Below are positions 50,736 through 62,800 of a stretch of DNA of 64,000 bases, in pieces; the first letter of the stretch is position 1, and every line of letters begins with the position of its first letter. Source of the DNA: Vibrio sp. CB1-14 (lineage in GTDB: Bacteria > Pseudomonadota > Gammaproteobacteria > Enterobacterales > Vibrionaceae); contig NZ_CP115920.1 of NCBI RefSeq assembly GCF_040412085.2, positions 930,001 to 994,000 of the forward strand, in the 5' to 3' direction. Below the pieces are notes generated by a model that saw only the letters and a list, made by a program, of their open reading frames with translations, had not been told where the DNA came from and did no database searches. A program made the translations under genes and the position numbers.

Positions 50736-53543
50736 ATGCACAATGGTGTGATGAAGGCATGGCTCGAGTCTTCACACTTGGCAGGCGCCAATGCAACGTA
50801 CGTAGAAGATCTCTACGAACTGTATCTAAGTGATCCCGAACAGGTAAGTGAGGAGTGGAGACGTGTATTTGATGGGTTGCCTGTGCAGCCTGATGTGGTT
50901 GAACAGCCGCATTCACGTGTCCGTGATTACTTCCGACGACTCGCTCAAGAAACAAAGCATTCAAGTGCTCAAGTAAGTGACCCCGAGGTCGATGCTAAAC
51001 AAGTAAAAGTTCTACAGCTTATCAATGCGTACCGCTTTCGCGGACATCAAGCTGCAAATCTAGACCCTCTAGGTTTATGGAAGCGCCCAACGGTTGATGA
51101 ATTGGAACCTGCGTTCCATTCGTTGACGGAAGATGATTTAGACGAAACGTTCAATGTCGGCTCTTTTGCTATTGGCCAAGAAAGCATGACGCTTCGCGAT
51201 CTTCACAAAGCACTTCAAAAAACCTACTGCGGCTCAATCGGTGCAGAATACATGCACATGACAAACACCGCTCAAAAACGTTGGATCCAACAGCGTTTAG
51301 AGTCAGTGGTTGGCCAACCCTCTTTCGATTCCGAACACAAACACACTTTCCTAGAAGAGCTAACTGCGGCTGAAGGTCTTGAGCGTTATCTTGGCGCAAA
51401 ATTCCCAGGTGCGAAACGTTTCTCGCTAGAAGGTGGTGATGCCCTCATTCCAATGACCAAAGAACTGATTCGTCATGCCGGTAGCCAAGGTATGCGCGAG
51501 GTGGTAATTGGTATGGCGCACCGTGGTCGCTTGAACATGCTGGTCAACGTCTTGGGTAAAAAGCCTCAAGACTTGTTCGATGAGTTTGCGGGTAAGCATG
51601 ATGAAACATGGGGTACGGGTGATGTGAAGTACCACCAAGGTTTCTCTGCTGACTTTGCAACTCCGGGTGGTGATGTGCATTTAGCCTTAGCATTTAACCC
51701 ATCTCACCTTGAGATTGTAAATCCAGTAGTTATCGGCTCGGTTCGTGCTCGTCAAGATCGCTTAGGCGACAAAGACGGTAGCATGGTACTGCCAATTACC
51801 ATTCACGGTGACTCAGCGATTGCGGGTCAAGGTGTTGTGCAAGAGACTTTCAACATGTCTCAGGCGCGCGGCTTTAAAGTGGGTGGTACGATTCGAATCG
51901 TGGTCAACAACCAAGTTGGTTTTACTACCTCTAACCCACGCGATACCCGTTCAACCATGTACTGTACTGACATCGCTAAGATGGTACAGGCTCCGATTTT
52001 CCACGTGAATGCTGACGACCCAGAAGCGGTCGCGCTTGTTACGCAAATTGCACTCGATTTCCGTAACGAGTTTGGTAAAGATGTGGTGATTGATCTGGTC
52101 TGTTATCGCCGTCATGGTCACAACGAAGCGGATGAGCCCAATGCGACTCAGCCGTTGATGTACCAGAAAATCAAAAAACACCCAACGCCTCGCAAACTGT
52201 ATGCGGATGTCTTGATTGAGCGTGACGAAAGCGATATTGAAACCGCTACGCAGATGATCAATGAGTATCGTGACGCGTTAGACCGCGGTGAAGTGGTGTG
52301 TAAAGAGTGGCGCCCAATGGCATTGCACTCAGTAGACTGGTCTCCATACCTCGGTCGCGATTGGGATGAAGAGTGGGGTGGCCAGGTTGGTACAGAGCGT
52401 CTTGTAGGCCTCGGTAACAAACTTGGACAGTACCCAGACAGTCATAAACTTCAAAGTCGTGTAAACAAGCTGTACAACGATCGTGCTTCGATGATGACCG
52501 GCGAGAAAATGATCGATTGGGGCATGGCAGAAACGCTGGCTTACGCAACCCTTCTTGATGACGGTAAGCGTATCCGTATCTCGGGACAGGACTCTGGCCG
52601 TGGTACTTTCTTCCACCGTCACTCAGTACTGCACAACCAAGAAGATGCGAGTACCTATATTCCGCTTTGTAACCTTCACGACAAACAAGGTCCATTCCAG
52701 GTCTTTGATTCGGTGTTGTCAGAAGAAGCGGTACTGGCATTTGAATATGGCTATGCGACCGCAGAGCCTAGTGGTTTGACTTTGTGGGAAGCGCAGTTCG
52801 GTGACTTTGCTAACGGTGCTCAAGTTGTTATCGACCAATTCATCTCTTCTGGTGAGCAAAAATGGGGCCGTCTATGTGGTCTAACGATGCTGTTGCCACA
52901 TGGCTATGAAGGTCAAGGCCCAGAGCACTCTTCAGCGCGCTTAGAGCGTTACCTGCAGCTTTGTGCTGAACAAAATATGCAAGTGGTGATTCCATCGACG
53001 CCTGCTCAGGTTTATCACATGATTCGTCGTCAGGTAGTTCGCCCAATGCGTCGTCCATTGATTGTGATGTCACCTAAATCACTGTTAAGACATCCACTGT
53101 GTGTGTCTAGCATTGAAGACTTGGCAGAAGGCACATTTGAGCCGGCGATTGGTGAGATTGATGATATCAAGCCAGAAAACGTCAAACGTGTTGTGTTCTG
53201 TTCAGGTAAGGTTTATTTCGACCTGCTCGAACAGCGTCGCAACAACGAGCAAGATGACGTAGCTATTGTGCGTATTGAACAGTTGTACCCATTCCCACTG
53301 GATGATGTAAGAACCAAGATAGCCGCCTACACCAATGCTCAAGATTTCGTTTGGTGTCAGGAAGAGCCTCAAAACCAAGGCGCTTGGTATTCAAGTCAAC
53401 ATAATTTCCGCGCAGCTATCCCTGCGGGTGCTGACTTGAAATATGCGGGTCGACCAGCATCTGCATCTCCGGCCGTTGGTTATATGTCGGTACACTTGAA
53501 ACAACAGAAAGCGTTAATTTCTGACGCGTTGACCCTAGATTAA
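50736..53543 (+). CDS. sucA: 2-oxoglutarate dehydrogenase E1 component
   Basis: Thiamine-diphosphate enzyme that decarboxylates 2-oxoglutarate and passes succinyl to the lipoyl group of SucB. The 935-residue protein (E. coli 933) begins [19 protein letters not shown]. The ThDP site shows [14 protein letters not shown], the [14 protein letters not shown] region and [16 protein letters not shown]; the pyrimidine domain includes [23 protein letters not shown] residues ([16 protein letters not shown]), and the C-terminal third ends with the EEPQNQGAW segment. GGAAA upstream of the ATG. Confidence 0.98.
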   Translation: MHNGVMKAWLESSHLAGANATYVEDLYELYLSDPEQVSEEWRRVFDGLPVQPDVVEQPHSRVRDYFRRLAQETKHSSAQVSDPEVDAKQVKVLQLINAYRFRGHQAANLDPLGLWKRPTVDELEPAFHSLTEDDLDETFNVGSFAIGQESMTLRDLHKALQKTYCGSIGAEYMHMTNTAQKRWIQQRLESVVGQPSFDSEHKHTFLEELTAAEGLERYLGAKFPGAKRFSLEGGDALIPMTKELIRHAGSQGMREVVIGMAHRGRLNMLVNVLGKKPQDLFDEFAGKHDETWGTGDVKYHQGFSADFATPGGDVHLALAFNPSHLEIVNPVVIGSVRARQDRLGDKDGSMVLPITIHGDSAIAGQGVVQETFNMSQARGFKVGGTIRIVVNNQVGFTTSNPRDTRSTMYCTDIAKMVQAPIFHVNADDPEAVALVTQIALDFRNEFGKDVVIDLVCYRRHGHNEADEPNATQPLMYQKIKKHPTPRKLYADVLIERDESDIETATQMINEYRDALDRGEVVCKEWRPMALHSVDWSPYLGRDWDEEWGGQVGTERLVGLGNKLGQYPDSHKLQSRVNKLYNDRASMMTGEKMIDWGMAETLAYATLLDDGKRIRISGQDSGRGTFFHRHSVLHNQEDASTYIPLCNLHDKQGPFQVFDSVLSEEAVLAFEYGYATAEPSGLTLWEAQFGDFANGAQVVIDQFISSGEQKWGRLCGLTMLLPHGYEGQGPEHSSARLERYLQLCAEQNMQVVIPSTPAQVYHMIRRQVVRPMRRPLIVMSPKSLLRHPLCVSSIEDLAEGTFEPAIGEIDDIKPENVKRVVFCSGKVYFDLLEQRRNNEQDDVAIVRIEQLYPFPLDDVRTKIAAYTNAQDFVWCQEEPQNQGAWYSSQHNFRAAIPAGADLKYAGRPASASPAVGYMSVHLKQQKALISDALTLD

Positions 53544-53572
53544 GAACTAGAAGAAAAAAGGAAGAAACAGAT

Positions 53573-54778
53573 ATGACTATTGAAATTCTGGTTCCAGACT
53601 TACCTGAATCAGTTGCAGACGCGACCGTCGCAACGTGGCACAAGAAACCAGGCGAAGCGGTAGCGCGTGATGAAGTTATCGTTGATATCGAAACCGATAA
53701 AGTTGTTCTTGAAGTCCCGGCGCCAGAGGCCGGCGTTCTTGAAGAGATTGTCGAAGAAGAAGGTGCGACAGTACTATCTAAGCAGTTGATTGCTAAGATT
53801 AAGCCAGGTGCTGTTGCTGGTGAACCGACTACGGACACCACGGAATCTACAGAAGCATCACCAGACAAGCGCCATAAAGCAGCGCTAACGGAAGAGTCGA
53901 ACGACGCTCTTAGCCCAGCGGTTCGCCGTTTGCTGGCTGAGAACGACCTTCAGGCATCAGACGTGAAAGGCACTGGCGTTGGCGGTCGAATCACTCGTGA
54001 AGACATCGAAGCGCACCTAGCAGCAGCGAAAGCAGCACCACAAGCAGAAGCACAGGCACCTGTTGCTCCAGTATCGGCTCGCAGCCAGAAACGTGTGCCA
54101 ATGACTCGTCTACGTAAGCGTGTTGCTGAGCGTCTACTTGAAGCGAAGAACAGCACAGCGATGCTAACGACGTTTAACGAAGTGAACATGAAACCAATCA
54201 TGGATCTTCGTAAGCAATACAAAGACCAGTTCGAAGAGCGTCATGGTATTCGCCTTGGTTTCATGTCTTTCTATGTGAAAGCAGTAACAGAAGCGCTAAA
54301 ACGCTACCCAGAAGTGAATGCGTCTATCGATGGCGATGAAATCGTTTATCACAACTACTTTGATATCAGCATGGCGGTATCTACGCCGCGTGGCCTTGTG
54401 ACACCAGTACTAAAAGACTGTGACTCTCTAGGTTTTGCTGACGTCGAGAAAGGCATTAAAGAGCTGGCGATCAAAGGTCGTGACGGCAAGCTAACAGTTG
54501 AAGAGCTGACGGGTGGTAATTTCACCATCACTAATGGCGGTGTGTTTGGTTCATTGATGTCTACGCCAATCATTAACCCACCACAAGCGGCTATTTTGGG
54601 TATGCATAAAATCCAAGAGCGTCCAATGGCGGTTGATGGCAAAGTAGAAATCCTACCTATGATGTACCTAGCGCTATCTTATGACCACCGTTTGATCGAT
54701 GGTCGTGAGTCAGTAGGTTTCTTGGTAACTATCAAGGAACTACTGGAAGATCCAGCACGCTTGCTACTTGATGTGTAA
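53573..54778 (+). CDS. sucB: Dihydrolipoyllysine succinyltransferase (E2)
   Basis: Core of the 2-oxoglutarate dehydrogenase complex, moving succinyl to CoA. The 401-residue protein has an N-terminal lipoyl domain with the lipoyl Lys in [18 protein letters not shown] residues ([16 protein letters not shown], about 40-55), an Ala/Pro/Thr-rich linker, a peripheral-subunit-binding domain ([13 protein letters not shown]...[12 protein letters not shown], about 110-145), and the catalytic domain with [11 protein letters not shown] near the end. 29 bases after sucA. Confidence 0.98.
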   Translation: MTIEILVPDLPESVADATVATWHKKPGEAVARDEVIVDIETDKVVLEVPAPEAGVLEEIVEEEGATVLSKQLIAKIKPGAVAGEPTTDTTESTEASPDKRHKAALTEESNDALSPAVRRLLAENDLQASDVKGTGVGGRITREDIEAHLAAAKAAPQAEAQAPVAPVSARSQKRVPMTRLRKRVAERLLEAKNSTAMLTTFNEVNMKPIMDLRKQYKDQFEERHGIRLGFMSFYVKAVTEALKRYPEVNASIDGDEIVYHNYFDISMAVSTPRGLVTPVLKDCDSLGFADVEKGIKELAIKGRDGKLTVEELTGGNFTITNGGVFGSLMSTPIINPPQAAILGMHKIQERPMAVDGKVEILPMMYLALSYDHRLIDGRESVGFLVTIKELLEDPARLLLDV

Positions 54779-54795
54779 CCAAGCGTTGCTTTTTG

Positions 54796-54819
54796 TTTTG
54801 GATGTATAGACGTCCAAAA
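54796..54819 (+). terminator. First of two stem-loops between sucB and sucC
   Basis: TTTTGGATGT pairs with ACGTCCAAAA (one T-G pair) around ATAG. No T-run beyond the stem. Confidence 0.5.
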
Positions 54820-54824
54820 TAAAT

Positions 54825-54853
54825 GGAGCTAGACTAGCTCAACGTCTAGCTCC
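54825..54853 (+). terminator. Second stem-loop between sucB and sucC
   Basis: GGAGCTAGAC (54825-54834) pairs perfectly with GTCTAGCTCC (54844-54853) around a 9-base loop, followed by TTAG only. With the first hairpin it separates sucAB from sucCD; it may lower sucCD expression or protect upstream mRNA. Confidence 0.55.
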
Positions 54854-54961
54854 TTAGTAAGCCCACAAGAGGCGACTCTAACGAGTACTCCTACAGACGT
54901 ACCGACATTCGGTATATGGAAATAAAAAATCCCTCAGGGATATAACAAATGGAATCGCACA

Positions 54962-56128
54962 ATGAATTTGCATGAATATCAAGCCAAACAGCTGTTTGCA
55001 GAATTCGGATTGCCTGTACCAGAAGGCTACGCATGTGACACCCCACAGGAAGCGTTCGAAGCTGCTGGTCGTATCAGTACTGAAAAGAAAGTAGTTAAAT
55101 GTCAGGTTCACGCTGGTGGCCGCGGTAAAGCGGGCGGCGTGGAACTTCACGACACCAAAGACGGTGTTAAAGAATTTGCTCAGAAGTGGCTAGGTAAAAA
55201 TCTAGTGACTTACCAAACAGATGCGAATGGTCAACCAGTGACTAAAATCCTAGTTGAGGAAGCATCTAACATCGCTAATGAGCTGTACCTTGGTGCAGTG
55301 GTTGACCGCGCAACACGTCGTATCGTGTTTATGGCATCAACAGAAGGCGGTGTTGAAATTGAAAAAGTTGCGGAAGAGACACCGGAACTGATTCACAAAG
55401 CGGCGATCGATCCGCTGGTTGGCCCACAGGCTTACCAAGGCCGTGAGCTTGCGTTCAAACTTGGTCTTGAAGGCGACCAAATCAAGCAGTTTGTAAAAAT
55501 CTTTATGGGTCTAGGCAATATGTTTGCTCAGTACGACCTTGCACTGCTAGAGATCAACCCATTGGTTATCACAGGCGAAGGCAACCTTCTATGTCTTGAT
55601 GGCAAGATCAACATCGATTCAAATGCACTTTACCGTCAGCCTAAACTCCGTGAAATGCACGATCCTTCGCAAGAAGATGAGCGTGAAGCGCACGCGGCTC
55701 AGTGGGAGCTTAACTACGTAGCACTTGATGGCAACATCGGCTGTATGGTTAACGGTGCAGGCCTTGCAATGGGTACTATGGACATCGTAAACCTACACGG
55801 AGGTCAGCCTGCTAACTTCCTAGATGTAGGTGGCGGCGCAACCAAAGAGCGTGTGACAGAAGCGTTTAAGATCATCCTATCTGACAGTAACGTGAAAGCG
55901 GTTCTGGTTAACATCTTCGGCGGAATCGTACGTTGTGACCTAATCGCAGACGGCATCATTGGTGCAGTTGAAGAAGTGGGTGTTGAAGTTCCAGTAGTGG
56001 TTCGTCTAGAAGGTAATAATGCACCTCTAGGCTCACAAAAACTCGCGGAAAGTGGTCTAAATATCATTGCTGCAAGCTCGCTAACAGAAGCAGCGGAAAA
56101 AGTAGTTGCTGCAGCGGAGGGCAAATAA
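54962..56128 (+). CDS. sucC: Succinyl-CoA synthetase beta subunit
   Basis: With SucD converts succinyl-CoA, phosphate and ADP/GDP to succinate, CoA and ATP/GTP. The 388-residue protein begins [22 protein letters not shown], has the ATP-grasp domain ([30 protein letters not shown]) and the C-terminal ligase domain ([31 protein letters not shown]). The stop overlaps the sucD start by one base. Confidence 0.98.
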   Translation: MNLHEYQAKQLFAEFGLPVPEGYACDTPQEAFEAAGRISTEKKVVKCQVHAGGRGKAGGVELHDTKDGVKEFAQKWLGKNLVTYQTDANGQPVTKILVEEASNIANELYLGAVVDRATRRIVFMASTEGGVEIEKVAEETPELIHKAAIDPLVGPQAYQGRELAFKLGLEGDQIKQFVKIFMGLGNMFAQYDLALLEINPLVITGEGNLLCLDGKINIDSNALYRQPKLREMHDPSQEDEREAHAAQWELNYVALDGNIGCMVNGAGLAMGTMDIVNLHGGQPANFLDVGGGATKERVTEAFKIILSDSNVKAVLVNIFGGIVRCDLIADGIIGAVEEVGVEVPVVVRLEGNNAPLGSQKLAESGLNIIAASSLTEAAEKVVAAAEGK

Positions 56129-57000
56129 TGTCTGTACTAATTAATAAAGATACAAAAGTTATCTGCCAAGGCTTCACTGGTGGTCAAGGTACGTTCCACT
56201 CAGAGCAAGCGATCGCTTACGGCACACAAATGGTCGGTGGTGTTTCTCCTGGTAAAGGTGGTCAAACGCACCTAGGTTTACCGGTATTCAACACTGTACG
56301 CGAAGCTGTTGAAGTGACGGGTGCAACAGCGTCAGTTATCTATGTACCAGCGCCTTTCTGTAAAGATGCAATCTTGGAAGCGATTGATGCGGGTATCAAA
56401 CTTATTGTGACTATCACAGAAGGCATTCCAACGCTTGATCTTCTAGACGTGAAAGTGCGCCTAGACGAAGCGGGTGTTGTGATGATTGGTCCAAACTGTC
56501 CAGGCGTTATCACTCCTGATGAGTGTAAGATTGGTATCATGCCAGGTCATATCCACAAGAAAGGTAAAGTGGGTATCGTATCTCGCTCTGGTACGCTTAC
56601 GTATGAAGCGGTTAAGCAGACAACAGACGAAGGTTTTGGTCAGTCGACGTGTGTCGGTATTGGTGGTGACCCAATCCCAGGTTCAAACTTCATCGATATC
56701 CTGAAGCTGTTCGAACAAGATCCAGAGACGGAAGCTATCGTTATGATCGGTGAGATCGGCGGTACAGCGGAAGAAGAAGCGGCGGCGTTTATCAAAGAAA
56801 ACGTCACTAAGCCAGTTGTCTCTTACATTGCAGGTGTTACAGCGCCTCCAGGTAAGCGTATGGGTCACGCTGGTGCGATTATCTCTGGCGGTAAAGGTAC
56901 AGCGGAAGACAAGTTCGCTGCGCTTGAAGCTGCAGGTGTTAAGACGGTTAAGAGCCTTGCTGATATCGGTAAAGGTCTAAGAGAAATTACCGGTTGGTAA
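56128..57000 (+). CDS. sucD: Succinyl-CoA synthetase alpha subunit
   Basis: CoA-binding subunit that carries the phosphohistidine. The 290-residue protein shows [18 protein letters not shown] (CoA site), [17 protein letters not shown], the [18 protein letters not shown] segment, and the catalytic His in [15 protein letters not shown] (about 247-260). Its ATG overlaps the sucC stop (TAATG). Last gene of the sdh-suc cluster, followed by a strong terminator. Confidence 0.98.
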   Translation: MSVLINKDTKVICQGFTGGQGTFHSEQAIAYGTQMVGGVSPGKGGQTHLGLPVFNTVREAVEVTGATASVIYVPAPFCKDAILEAIDAGIKLIVTITEGIPTLDLLDVKVRLDEAGVVMIGPNCPGVITPDECKIGIMPGHIHKKGKVGIVSRSGTLTYEAVKQTTDEGFGQSTCVGIGGDPIPGSNFIDILKLFEQDPETEAIVMIGEIGGTAEEEAAAFIKENVTKPVVSYIAGVTAPPGKRMGHAGAIISGGKGTAEDKFAALEAAGVKTVKSLADIGKGLREITGW

Positions 57001-57052
57001 TGACTCACATTAGCTCTAGGTTTTAAATAGAGTTAAAAACAAAATTAAAAAA

Positions 57053-57080
57053 AGCTCCGGTCTTACGATCGGAGCTTTTT
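57053..57080 (+). terminator. Intrinsic terminator of the sdh-suc cluster
   Basis: AGCTCCGGTC pairs with GATCGGAGCT (one G-T pair) around TTAC and ends in TTTTT (57076-57080). The flanking A-tract could also serve the convergent znuB transcript. Confidence 0.92.
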
Positions 57081-57088
57081 GTTTGTGC

Positions 57089-57892
57089 TTATGAAGTTTT
57101 TAGGCTTAGTCTCTTGAGGGAACAAGCTGGGCCCAGTAAGAAAAAGCCAGCAGCGCTAATGACCACCGATGGTCCCGCTGGTGTGTCATAAAACCAAGAG
57201 AGGCTGAGTCCGCAGAATACTGACACGATACCAATCGCTGAGGCTGTGAAGGCCATTTGCTCTGGAGTAGCCGTGAACTTACGAGCCGTGGCCGCCGGAA
57301 TGATAAGTAATGACGTCATAATCAGCGCGCCGACAAACTTCATGCCGATGGCGATGACCAGACCGACCATCAGCATGATGACCAAACGCATAAGGTCGAC
57401 ATTCACGCCTTCTACAGCCGCTAGGTCTTCATTTACCGTCGTTGAGAGTAGTGGTCGCCAAAACACGAACAGCAAAGCGCCGATCAGAGTCACACCAGCA
57501 TAGATGTAAATCAGATCGGTTGGAGAGACGGCGAGCAAATCACCAAACAAATAGCTCATTAAGTCAACTCGGACGTTATCGAGGAAACTGACGGCAACCA
57601 AACCTAATGACAGTGCACTATGCGCCAGGATGCCGAGCAGTGTGTCTGTGGCCACGAGCTGCTGCTTTTGTAGCGTGACCAGAATGACAGCCAATGCCAT
57701 ACAACAGATGACGAGAGCTAGGTATAGGTTGATATCAAACAAGAAGCCGAGCGCAAGCCCCATTAACGAAGCATGGGCGAGCGTATCACCAAAATAGGCC
57801 ATTCTGCGCCAAACAACGAATGAGCCAAGTGGGCCAGCAATCAGAGCGATTCCAATGCCCGCGATAATGGATGGAAGCAAAAACTCAATCAT
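57089..57892 (-). CDS. znuB: Zinc ABC transporter permease
   Basis: Inner-membrane channel of the high-affinity zinc importer. The 267-residue protein has about eight hydrophobic helices, with the family stretch [24 protein letters not shown] near residues 20-43 (the cytoplasmic coupling region for ZnuC). ATG 57892 gives [17 protein letters not shown], the family start; a reading from 57934 would add 14 residues inside znuC. It overlaps the end of znuC by eight bases, so translation is coupled. Confidence 0.96.
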   Translation of the reverse strand: MIEFLLPSIIAGIGIALIAGPLGSFVVWRRMAYFGDTLAHASLMGLALGFLFDINLYLALVICCMALAVILVTLQKQQLVATDTLLGILAHSALSLGLVAVSFLDNVRVDLMSYLFGDLLAVSPTDLIYIYAGVTLIGALLFVFWRPLLSTTVNEDLAAVEGVNVDLMRLVIMLMVGLVIAIGMKFVGALIMTSLLIIPAATARKFTATPEQMAFTASAIGIVSVFCGLSLSWFYDTPAGPSVVISAAGFFLLGPACSLKRLSLKTS

Positions 57893-58673
57893 GATGCGAG
57901 TGCCCATGTTTATGGTGTGAACATTGTGAAGCACTGCCTTCTACAGGGTCGCCTGCTAAATCATGATGGTGATGCACGTGCTGATGTTGATAGAAAGCCA
58001 GTGTTTCTTGAGTCGCACTGCCAAACAACGCTACATAAGATGGATGACGGCTTACCGTTTGTGGCGTACCTTGACAGCAAATATGATGGTGAAGACAAAT
58101 CACATTGTCTGATTTGGCCATGACGAGATGCAAGTCGTGGGATACCATAAATACCGCACAGTTGAATCGATGTCTAAGTGTATCGATAAGTTCATACAGA
58201 TCGATTTGGCCTTGAACATCCACCCCTTGTGCTGGCTCGTCGAGTACCAGAATATCAGGGCGATGTAGTAGAGCGCGTGCTAGGAGTATTCGTTGGGTTT
58301 CCCCGCCGGATAATTGATGCATGTTACTCGAGATTAGCTGCTCTGCACCGACAAGTTTCAGCGCGTCTAATCGCTCTTGAACACTGTATTTTCCTGCAAG
58401 TGCAAGAAAGCGCTCAACGTTTAGGGGCAAGGAATCGTTAAGTTTAAGTTTTTGCGGTACATAGCCAATTTTGAGCTTGCTAGCGCGGCGAATCGTGCCT
58501 TTATAGCGCTTCTGTAACCCAAGAATGACTTTGACTAAGGTTGATTTACCAGCACCATTAGGACCGATGAGGGTTAAAATTTCCCCTCGGCTAATGGTTA
58601 AGCTAATGTTATCTAGAACCTTTCGTTTACTGAACTCGACAGAGACTTGGTCGAGTGTAATCAGTTCGGACAT
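57885..58673 (-). CDS. znuC: Zinc ABC transporter ATP-binding protein
   Basis: ATPase that powers ZnuB. The 262-residue protein has Walker A GPNGAGKS (37-44), the signature LSGGETQR (121-128) and Walker [11 protein letters not shown] (from about 141). After the ATPase core comes a His-rich tail of about 35 residues ([23 protein letters not shown] at the very end) that could bind zinc and sense or buffer it in the cytoplasm; this is inference. Divergent from znuA across a Zur box. Confidence 0.96.
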   Translation of the reverse strand: MSELITLDQVSVEFSKRKVLDNISLTISRGEILTLIGPNGAGKSTLVKVILGLQKRYKGTIRRASKLKIGYVPQKLKLNDSLPLNVERFLALAGKYSVQERLDALKLVGAEQLISSNMHQLSGGETQRILLARALLHRPDILVLDEPAQGVDVQGQIDLYELIDTLRHRFNCAVFMVSHDLHLVMAKSDNVICLHHHICCQGTPQTVSRHPSYVALFGSATQETLAFYQHQHVHHHHDLAGDPVEGSASQCSHHKHGHSHHD

Positions 58674-58700
58674 GAATAGAACTCATTTGCAATTACGTCT

Positions 58701-58715
58701 TGTTATAATGTAACA
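58701..58715. promoter_or_regulatory. Zur box in the znuC / znuA divergent promoter
   Basis: TGTTATAATGTAACA is an almost perfect dyad matching the gammaproteobacterial Zur consensus (GTTATANTATAAC). It contains a TATAAT -10 (58704-58709) for znuA, so zinc-loaded Zur would block RNA polymerase directly and control both directions from one site. Confidence 0.85.
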
Positions 58716-58752
58716 TTCTGAGCTATTGCAAGCCAGAAGGATTTTAAGCCCT

Positions 58753-59637
58753 ATGTATCGTTACATTCCAGTTGTAGCACTTACTTCACTGCTTTCGTTT
58801 CAAGCACAAGCACTGCAAGTGCTAAATAGTATAAAGCCTTTTGAGATGATCTCCCATGAGTTGATCATCGAAGGGCAGTCTACCTCGTCGATTCTCAACG
58901 CGAACGCATCACCTCACGACTACGCACTTAAGCCCTCGGACGTAAAGAAAATTCGCAGTAGCGACATCGTGGTGTGGTTTGGACACGATCTAGAAAGCTT
59001 TTTAGCCAAGTCTGTCGAAGGCAATCCGAACTCACTCGAAATACAAGATCTGGATGGAGTGTCATTGAGGGAGTTTGGTGAGGATGGGGATGAGCATGGT
59101 CACGAAGGTCATGACCACGGTAGTTTTGACTCTCATGTTTGGCTTGGTCCAGAGCAAAGTCGTCAAGTTGCGCGTGCTATATCAGCCAAGCTTCAAGCGA
59201 TTGATCCAGACAATCAAGCTGCGTACCAAGACAAGCTGGCCGCTTTCGAGCGCACCTTAGATAGAACCATTGAAGAGATCCACGTTAAGCTTGAGCCAAT
59301 ACAAGACCAAGGCTATTACGTGTTCCATGACGCTTATGGCTACTATGAAGAATTCTTTAAGATGAACAACCTTGGCCACTTTACTGTCAGCCCAGAACGT
59401 AAACCAGGTGCGAAAACGTTAATTTCCATTAAAACCACATTACGTGAACAACAAGTAAAATGTGTTTTTGCCGAACCACAATTCACACCAGCCGTAGTGA
59501 ACTCGGTGATCCGAGGTACTGGCACAAAAGTTGGACAACTTGATCCACTAGGTAGTGATATTCCGGTTGAAGATGGTAGCTACTTTGTATTCCTAAAGTC
59601 GATGGCAAATAGCTTTAGTAGCTGTCTAGCACAGTAG
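58753..59637 (+). CDS. znuA: Zinc ABC transporter periplasmic binding protein
   Basis: Captures Zn2+ in the periplasm and delivers it to ZnuB. The 294-residue precursor has a signal peptide of about 20 residues (ending SFQAQA), and the cluster A-I ligands in the usual pattern: His in NASPHDYALKPSD, the His/Asp/Glu-rich flexible loop (DEHGHEGHDHGSFDSH, about 115-130), His in YYVFHDAYGYYE, and a C-terminal disulfide-type Cys pair (VKCVFAEPQ and SSCLAQ). ATG 58753 has AAGGA upstream; a TTG at 58726 would lengthen the signal and is rejected. Confidence 0.96.
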   Translation: MYRYIPVVALTSLLSFQAQALQVLNSIKPFEMISHELIIEGQSTSSILNANASPHDYALKPSDVKKIRSSDIVVWFGHDLESFLAKSVEGNPNSLEIQDLDGVSLREFGEDGDEHGHEGHDHGSFDSHVWLGPEQSRQVARAISAKLQAIDPDNQAAYQDKLAAFERTLDRTIEEIHVKLEPIQDQGYYVFHDAYGYYEEFFKMNNLGHFTVSPERKPGAKTLISIKTTLREQQVKCVFAEPQFTPAVVNSVIRGTGTKVGQLDPLGSDIPVEDGSYFVFLKSMANSFSSCLAQ

Positions 59638-59648
59638 CTATCAGCTAA

Positions 59649-59699
59649 GCAAAACTCGGTATGAACAACAAGATTTATATGTGTTCAACTGAGTTTTGC
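59649..59699 (+). terminator. Long imperfect stem-loop after znuA
   Basis: GCAAAACTC pairs with GAGTTTTGC and, inside, TGAACA pairs with TGTTCA, leaving internal and apical loops. No T-run follows. Possible znuA 3' end structure. Confidence 0.4.
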
Positions 59700-59871
59700 C
59701 TGTGATCGATGAGCCATTTAGATGGTTCTTGTTACCTTTTTTCTTTCATAACCCACACAAATCCAGTAAATTTACGATATTTATCGATGCAAATTAACTG
59801 GGCTCCTTTTGATACTCTCTGCTTCCTTATCACGCTGTTTAGTTTTTGCTGTTGGCCATAAAGCGACCAGC

Positions 59872-62800
59872 ATGTGCTCACGCGTGCGTAAGATACTGAG
59901 TTGTGTCCCGTTATTATTCGCGTTATCGCTGCTGCTCGCTCCACAAATGAGCGTTAGTAAACCACTGCCGCCAGTATTCTATCCGCTGTCACTGCAAGCT
60001 AATGGCCAGTTTCTAGCGGCTAAGCAATTGTTTCCTGGTGTGGAAGGTGGACTCTGGTCTATCGATGTACACAATCGTGTCCGTTTTTATGACGGTACCC
60101 GATTTATTGAGCTCGATAACTTGGCGTTTGACAACAACGACGTGACTTTTTTTCGAGGACAGTTTTGGTATGCCAAAGCAAATAAACTGTTTTCTCGGCA
60201 GCCACTTGGTCAGGTCAATCAAGTCTTTACCACTAAATTAACTGAGCATATTCAATCACTGGGTCATGGTGGGGAATATGTCTGGTTCTCAACCGATAAT
60301 CAGGTTTACCTTGGCAATGAACATCCATCTAGGTTTGAAATTATCTCAATGGATGAGTTTGAGCGTTTCTACGGTGGAGTTGGGGTGAACATTACGGCTG
60401 CGATAGAAACTCGCGGCGCGTGGTACATCGGTACCAATGTTGGCTTATATCGATGGCAATATGGTGAGTTAGATTATGTCGGCAACGTCCATCGGGGAGC
60501 CGTCTCTACATTGTTGCTTGAACCAGAATCGAATCGCTTGGTGATTGGGTATCATTCTGGCGTCGAGGTTTTCCCTCTCGATGAGCCAATGCAGCGTACT
60601 TTCTTCCCGCTTGGTCAACACGTCCTATCATTGGAAAGCACAGCCAGCCATTTTTGGGTTGGTACAGAGCAAGGCTTATACTGGCTTGAGCGAGATACCC
60701 TTGATCTTGAGCAGGTTGAGTTCAACCCTCACGACGAGTTTGGTCTAGCTGGCGACAAGATCTATGCCTTAGTCGCTGATGGCACTTTGGGAATGTGGAT
60801 TGCCACCAACAATGGTGTTCGCTACTTCTCAGAATACGGCAAGTTGTTTGAGCGCATCTCGGTGTCAATTGACGAAAACCTCAATCGCCTTGAACCTAAA
60901 CTCGAAGTCATGGAAAACCCACTTGGAGGGTACTGGGTTATCACCAGTAGCGCACTCTATGTCGTCGATGAAGAGGGTGAGTCCGCGATGATTTACTGGG
61001 GTAAGGTCTCATCGTTGGCACAGCGTGAACAGCATCTGTGGATAGCGACGAAGAGGGGGTTAATGCACCTTGATCTCGATGCTTATCAAATTACAGCTTT
61101 GAGACAAAAGATAGATAATATGCCCGCGCAAGTGGAGCATATTTCGCTTGGCAGCGGCGATACGCTTTGGCTCAATGATGGCCTACGCTTACTCAGCTTT
61201 AATGTTGAAACCGAGCGAGTCAATGATTATGGTGATGACTGGATAGTAAGTGAACACTTACCTGCGAAGGTTACTGAAATTTATGCATTGAGCGATAGTA
61301 AGGCGCTCGTTGGAACTGACCACGGCCTGTATATCATAGATGAAGGGCTTAGTCGTTATATCGGCGCTAGCGCACCATTTGGTAGCGTCACAGAGTTAGT
61401 AGCGGATGAACACCGAATTTGGGCCGCCAGCAGCTATGGCGCTTTTTTGTACGAAGATCAGAAACAGACCTTTACAAGACTAGAACTGTTCCAAGATAGC
61501 ACCCGCCCTGTGTGTGTAACTCAAAGCGATGGGATTTTCTGGTTGGTCAGCTCTGCCGGTCTTACTGCTTATACAGGAACAGGAGAGATCGTCAGGCACT
61601 TGGGTGCTCCATATGGAGTGATTAGCAATGAGTTCATCAATGGTAGCTGCGCTTATAGTGAGCAGAGTGGTTCCATTGTGATTGGCTCGCGTTACGGCAT
61701 TGTAGAGTTCGATCCGAAACGCATTCTCGATAACCCAGTACCGACACCTAGTGTATTAATATCTCAAGTGTCGGTGAGTAACACTGCTCGCCACCTTGGG
61801 GACGTTCAAGACGCCATTCCTAATGTTGGATATGGGGATTCGGTGGCGATTCAATTCAGCTTATGGCCATCAGCGCAAGGACACAGTCTTGTTTATCGAA
61901 CCGGTGATGGTGACTGGCAAGATATGCAGGGTTTTCAACTTAATATTGATAAACCATCGCCGGGGCTACACAGCATAGAAGTAGCTGTGAAAGGGAATAC
62001 GAGTTCTGAGTCGAGTGTTCAGTTTAGTTACCAGGTCAGCACCCCATGGTTTATGACGGGGATGTTTTACCTGTTAATGGCGCTGAGCAGCCTAGTCTTA
62101 GTCGGGGCGGTGATTTATTGGCGTTCTCGACGCATTCGCTTTATGAACCGCGCCCTTAAAACACAGGTCGCATTAAAGACTGAGCAGTTACAACATCAAA
62201 GTCGTGTGTTAGTCGGTAATAACCAGCAGTTGCGTAAAGCGTTTAAAATTCGTCAGCAACTGATTCAAGAGCTGGTAGAACAAGCAGCACAGCACAGTGC
62301 CAACTTTAAACTTGAATCCTTATCTAGCTTAAATTCAACGTCTGCTAGTAATTTTGATGGTTTAGATAATGTCAAAGCCATCTTTGATGAGCAAAGCTCC
62401 TATCCGTTGGTATGTTCAGTATCGAGTGTGCTCAATTTTACCGTCGATGCGTGGCGAAAAGAGCTCGATAGTTACGGGATCAAAGTAGAATTAAAGATGC
62501 TGGCAAGCAGTGACAACGTGGTGTTGGATACCTGCAATCTAGACATCATCTTCAACTCAATTGTTGCCAATGCACTGCGTAGAATGGTGCGTGGACAAGT
62601 GATCAACATTACCGTGGATGATGATGGTAGTAAGTTGAATGTGACGTTTGAGGACAATGGATTGCCGTTGCCGAACTTTAACTCGCAAAGCGCTACTGGG
62701 GCATTCGATGTGAAAGAAAGTCAGCTCGATTTTAGCCCTTCGAGCCTGCCATCCCATATTCATCGCTCTGGTGGTGAGCTTCAGCCGGTTGAGCGTGGAA

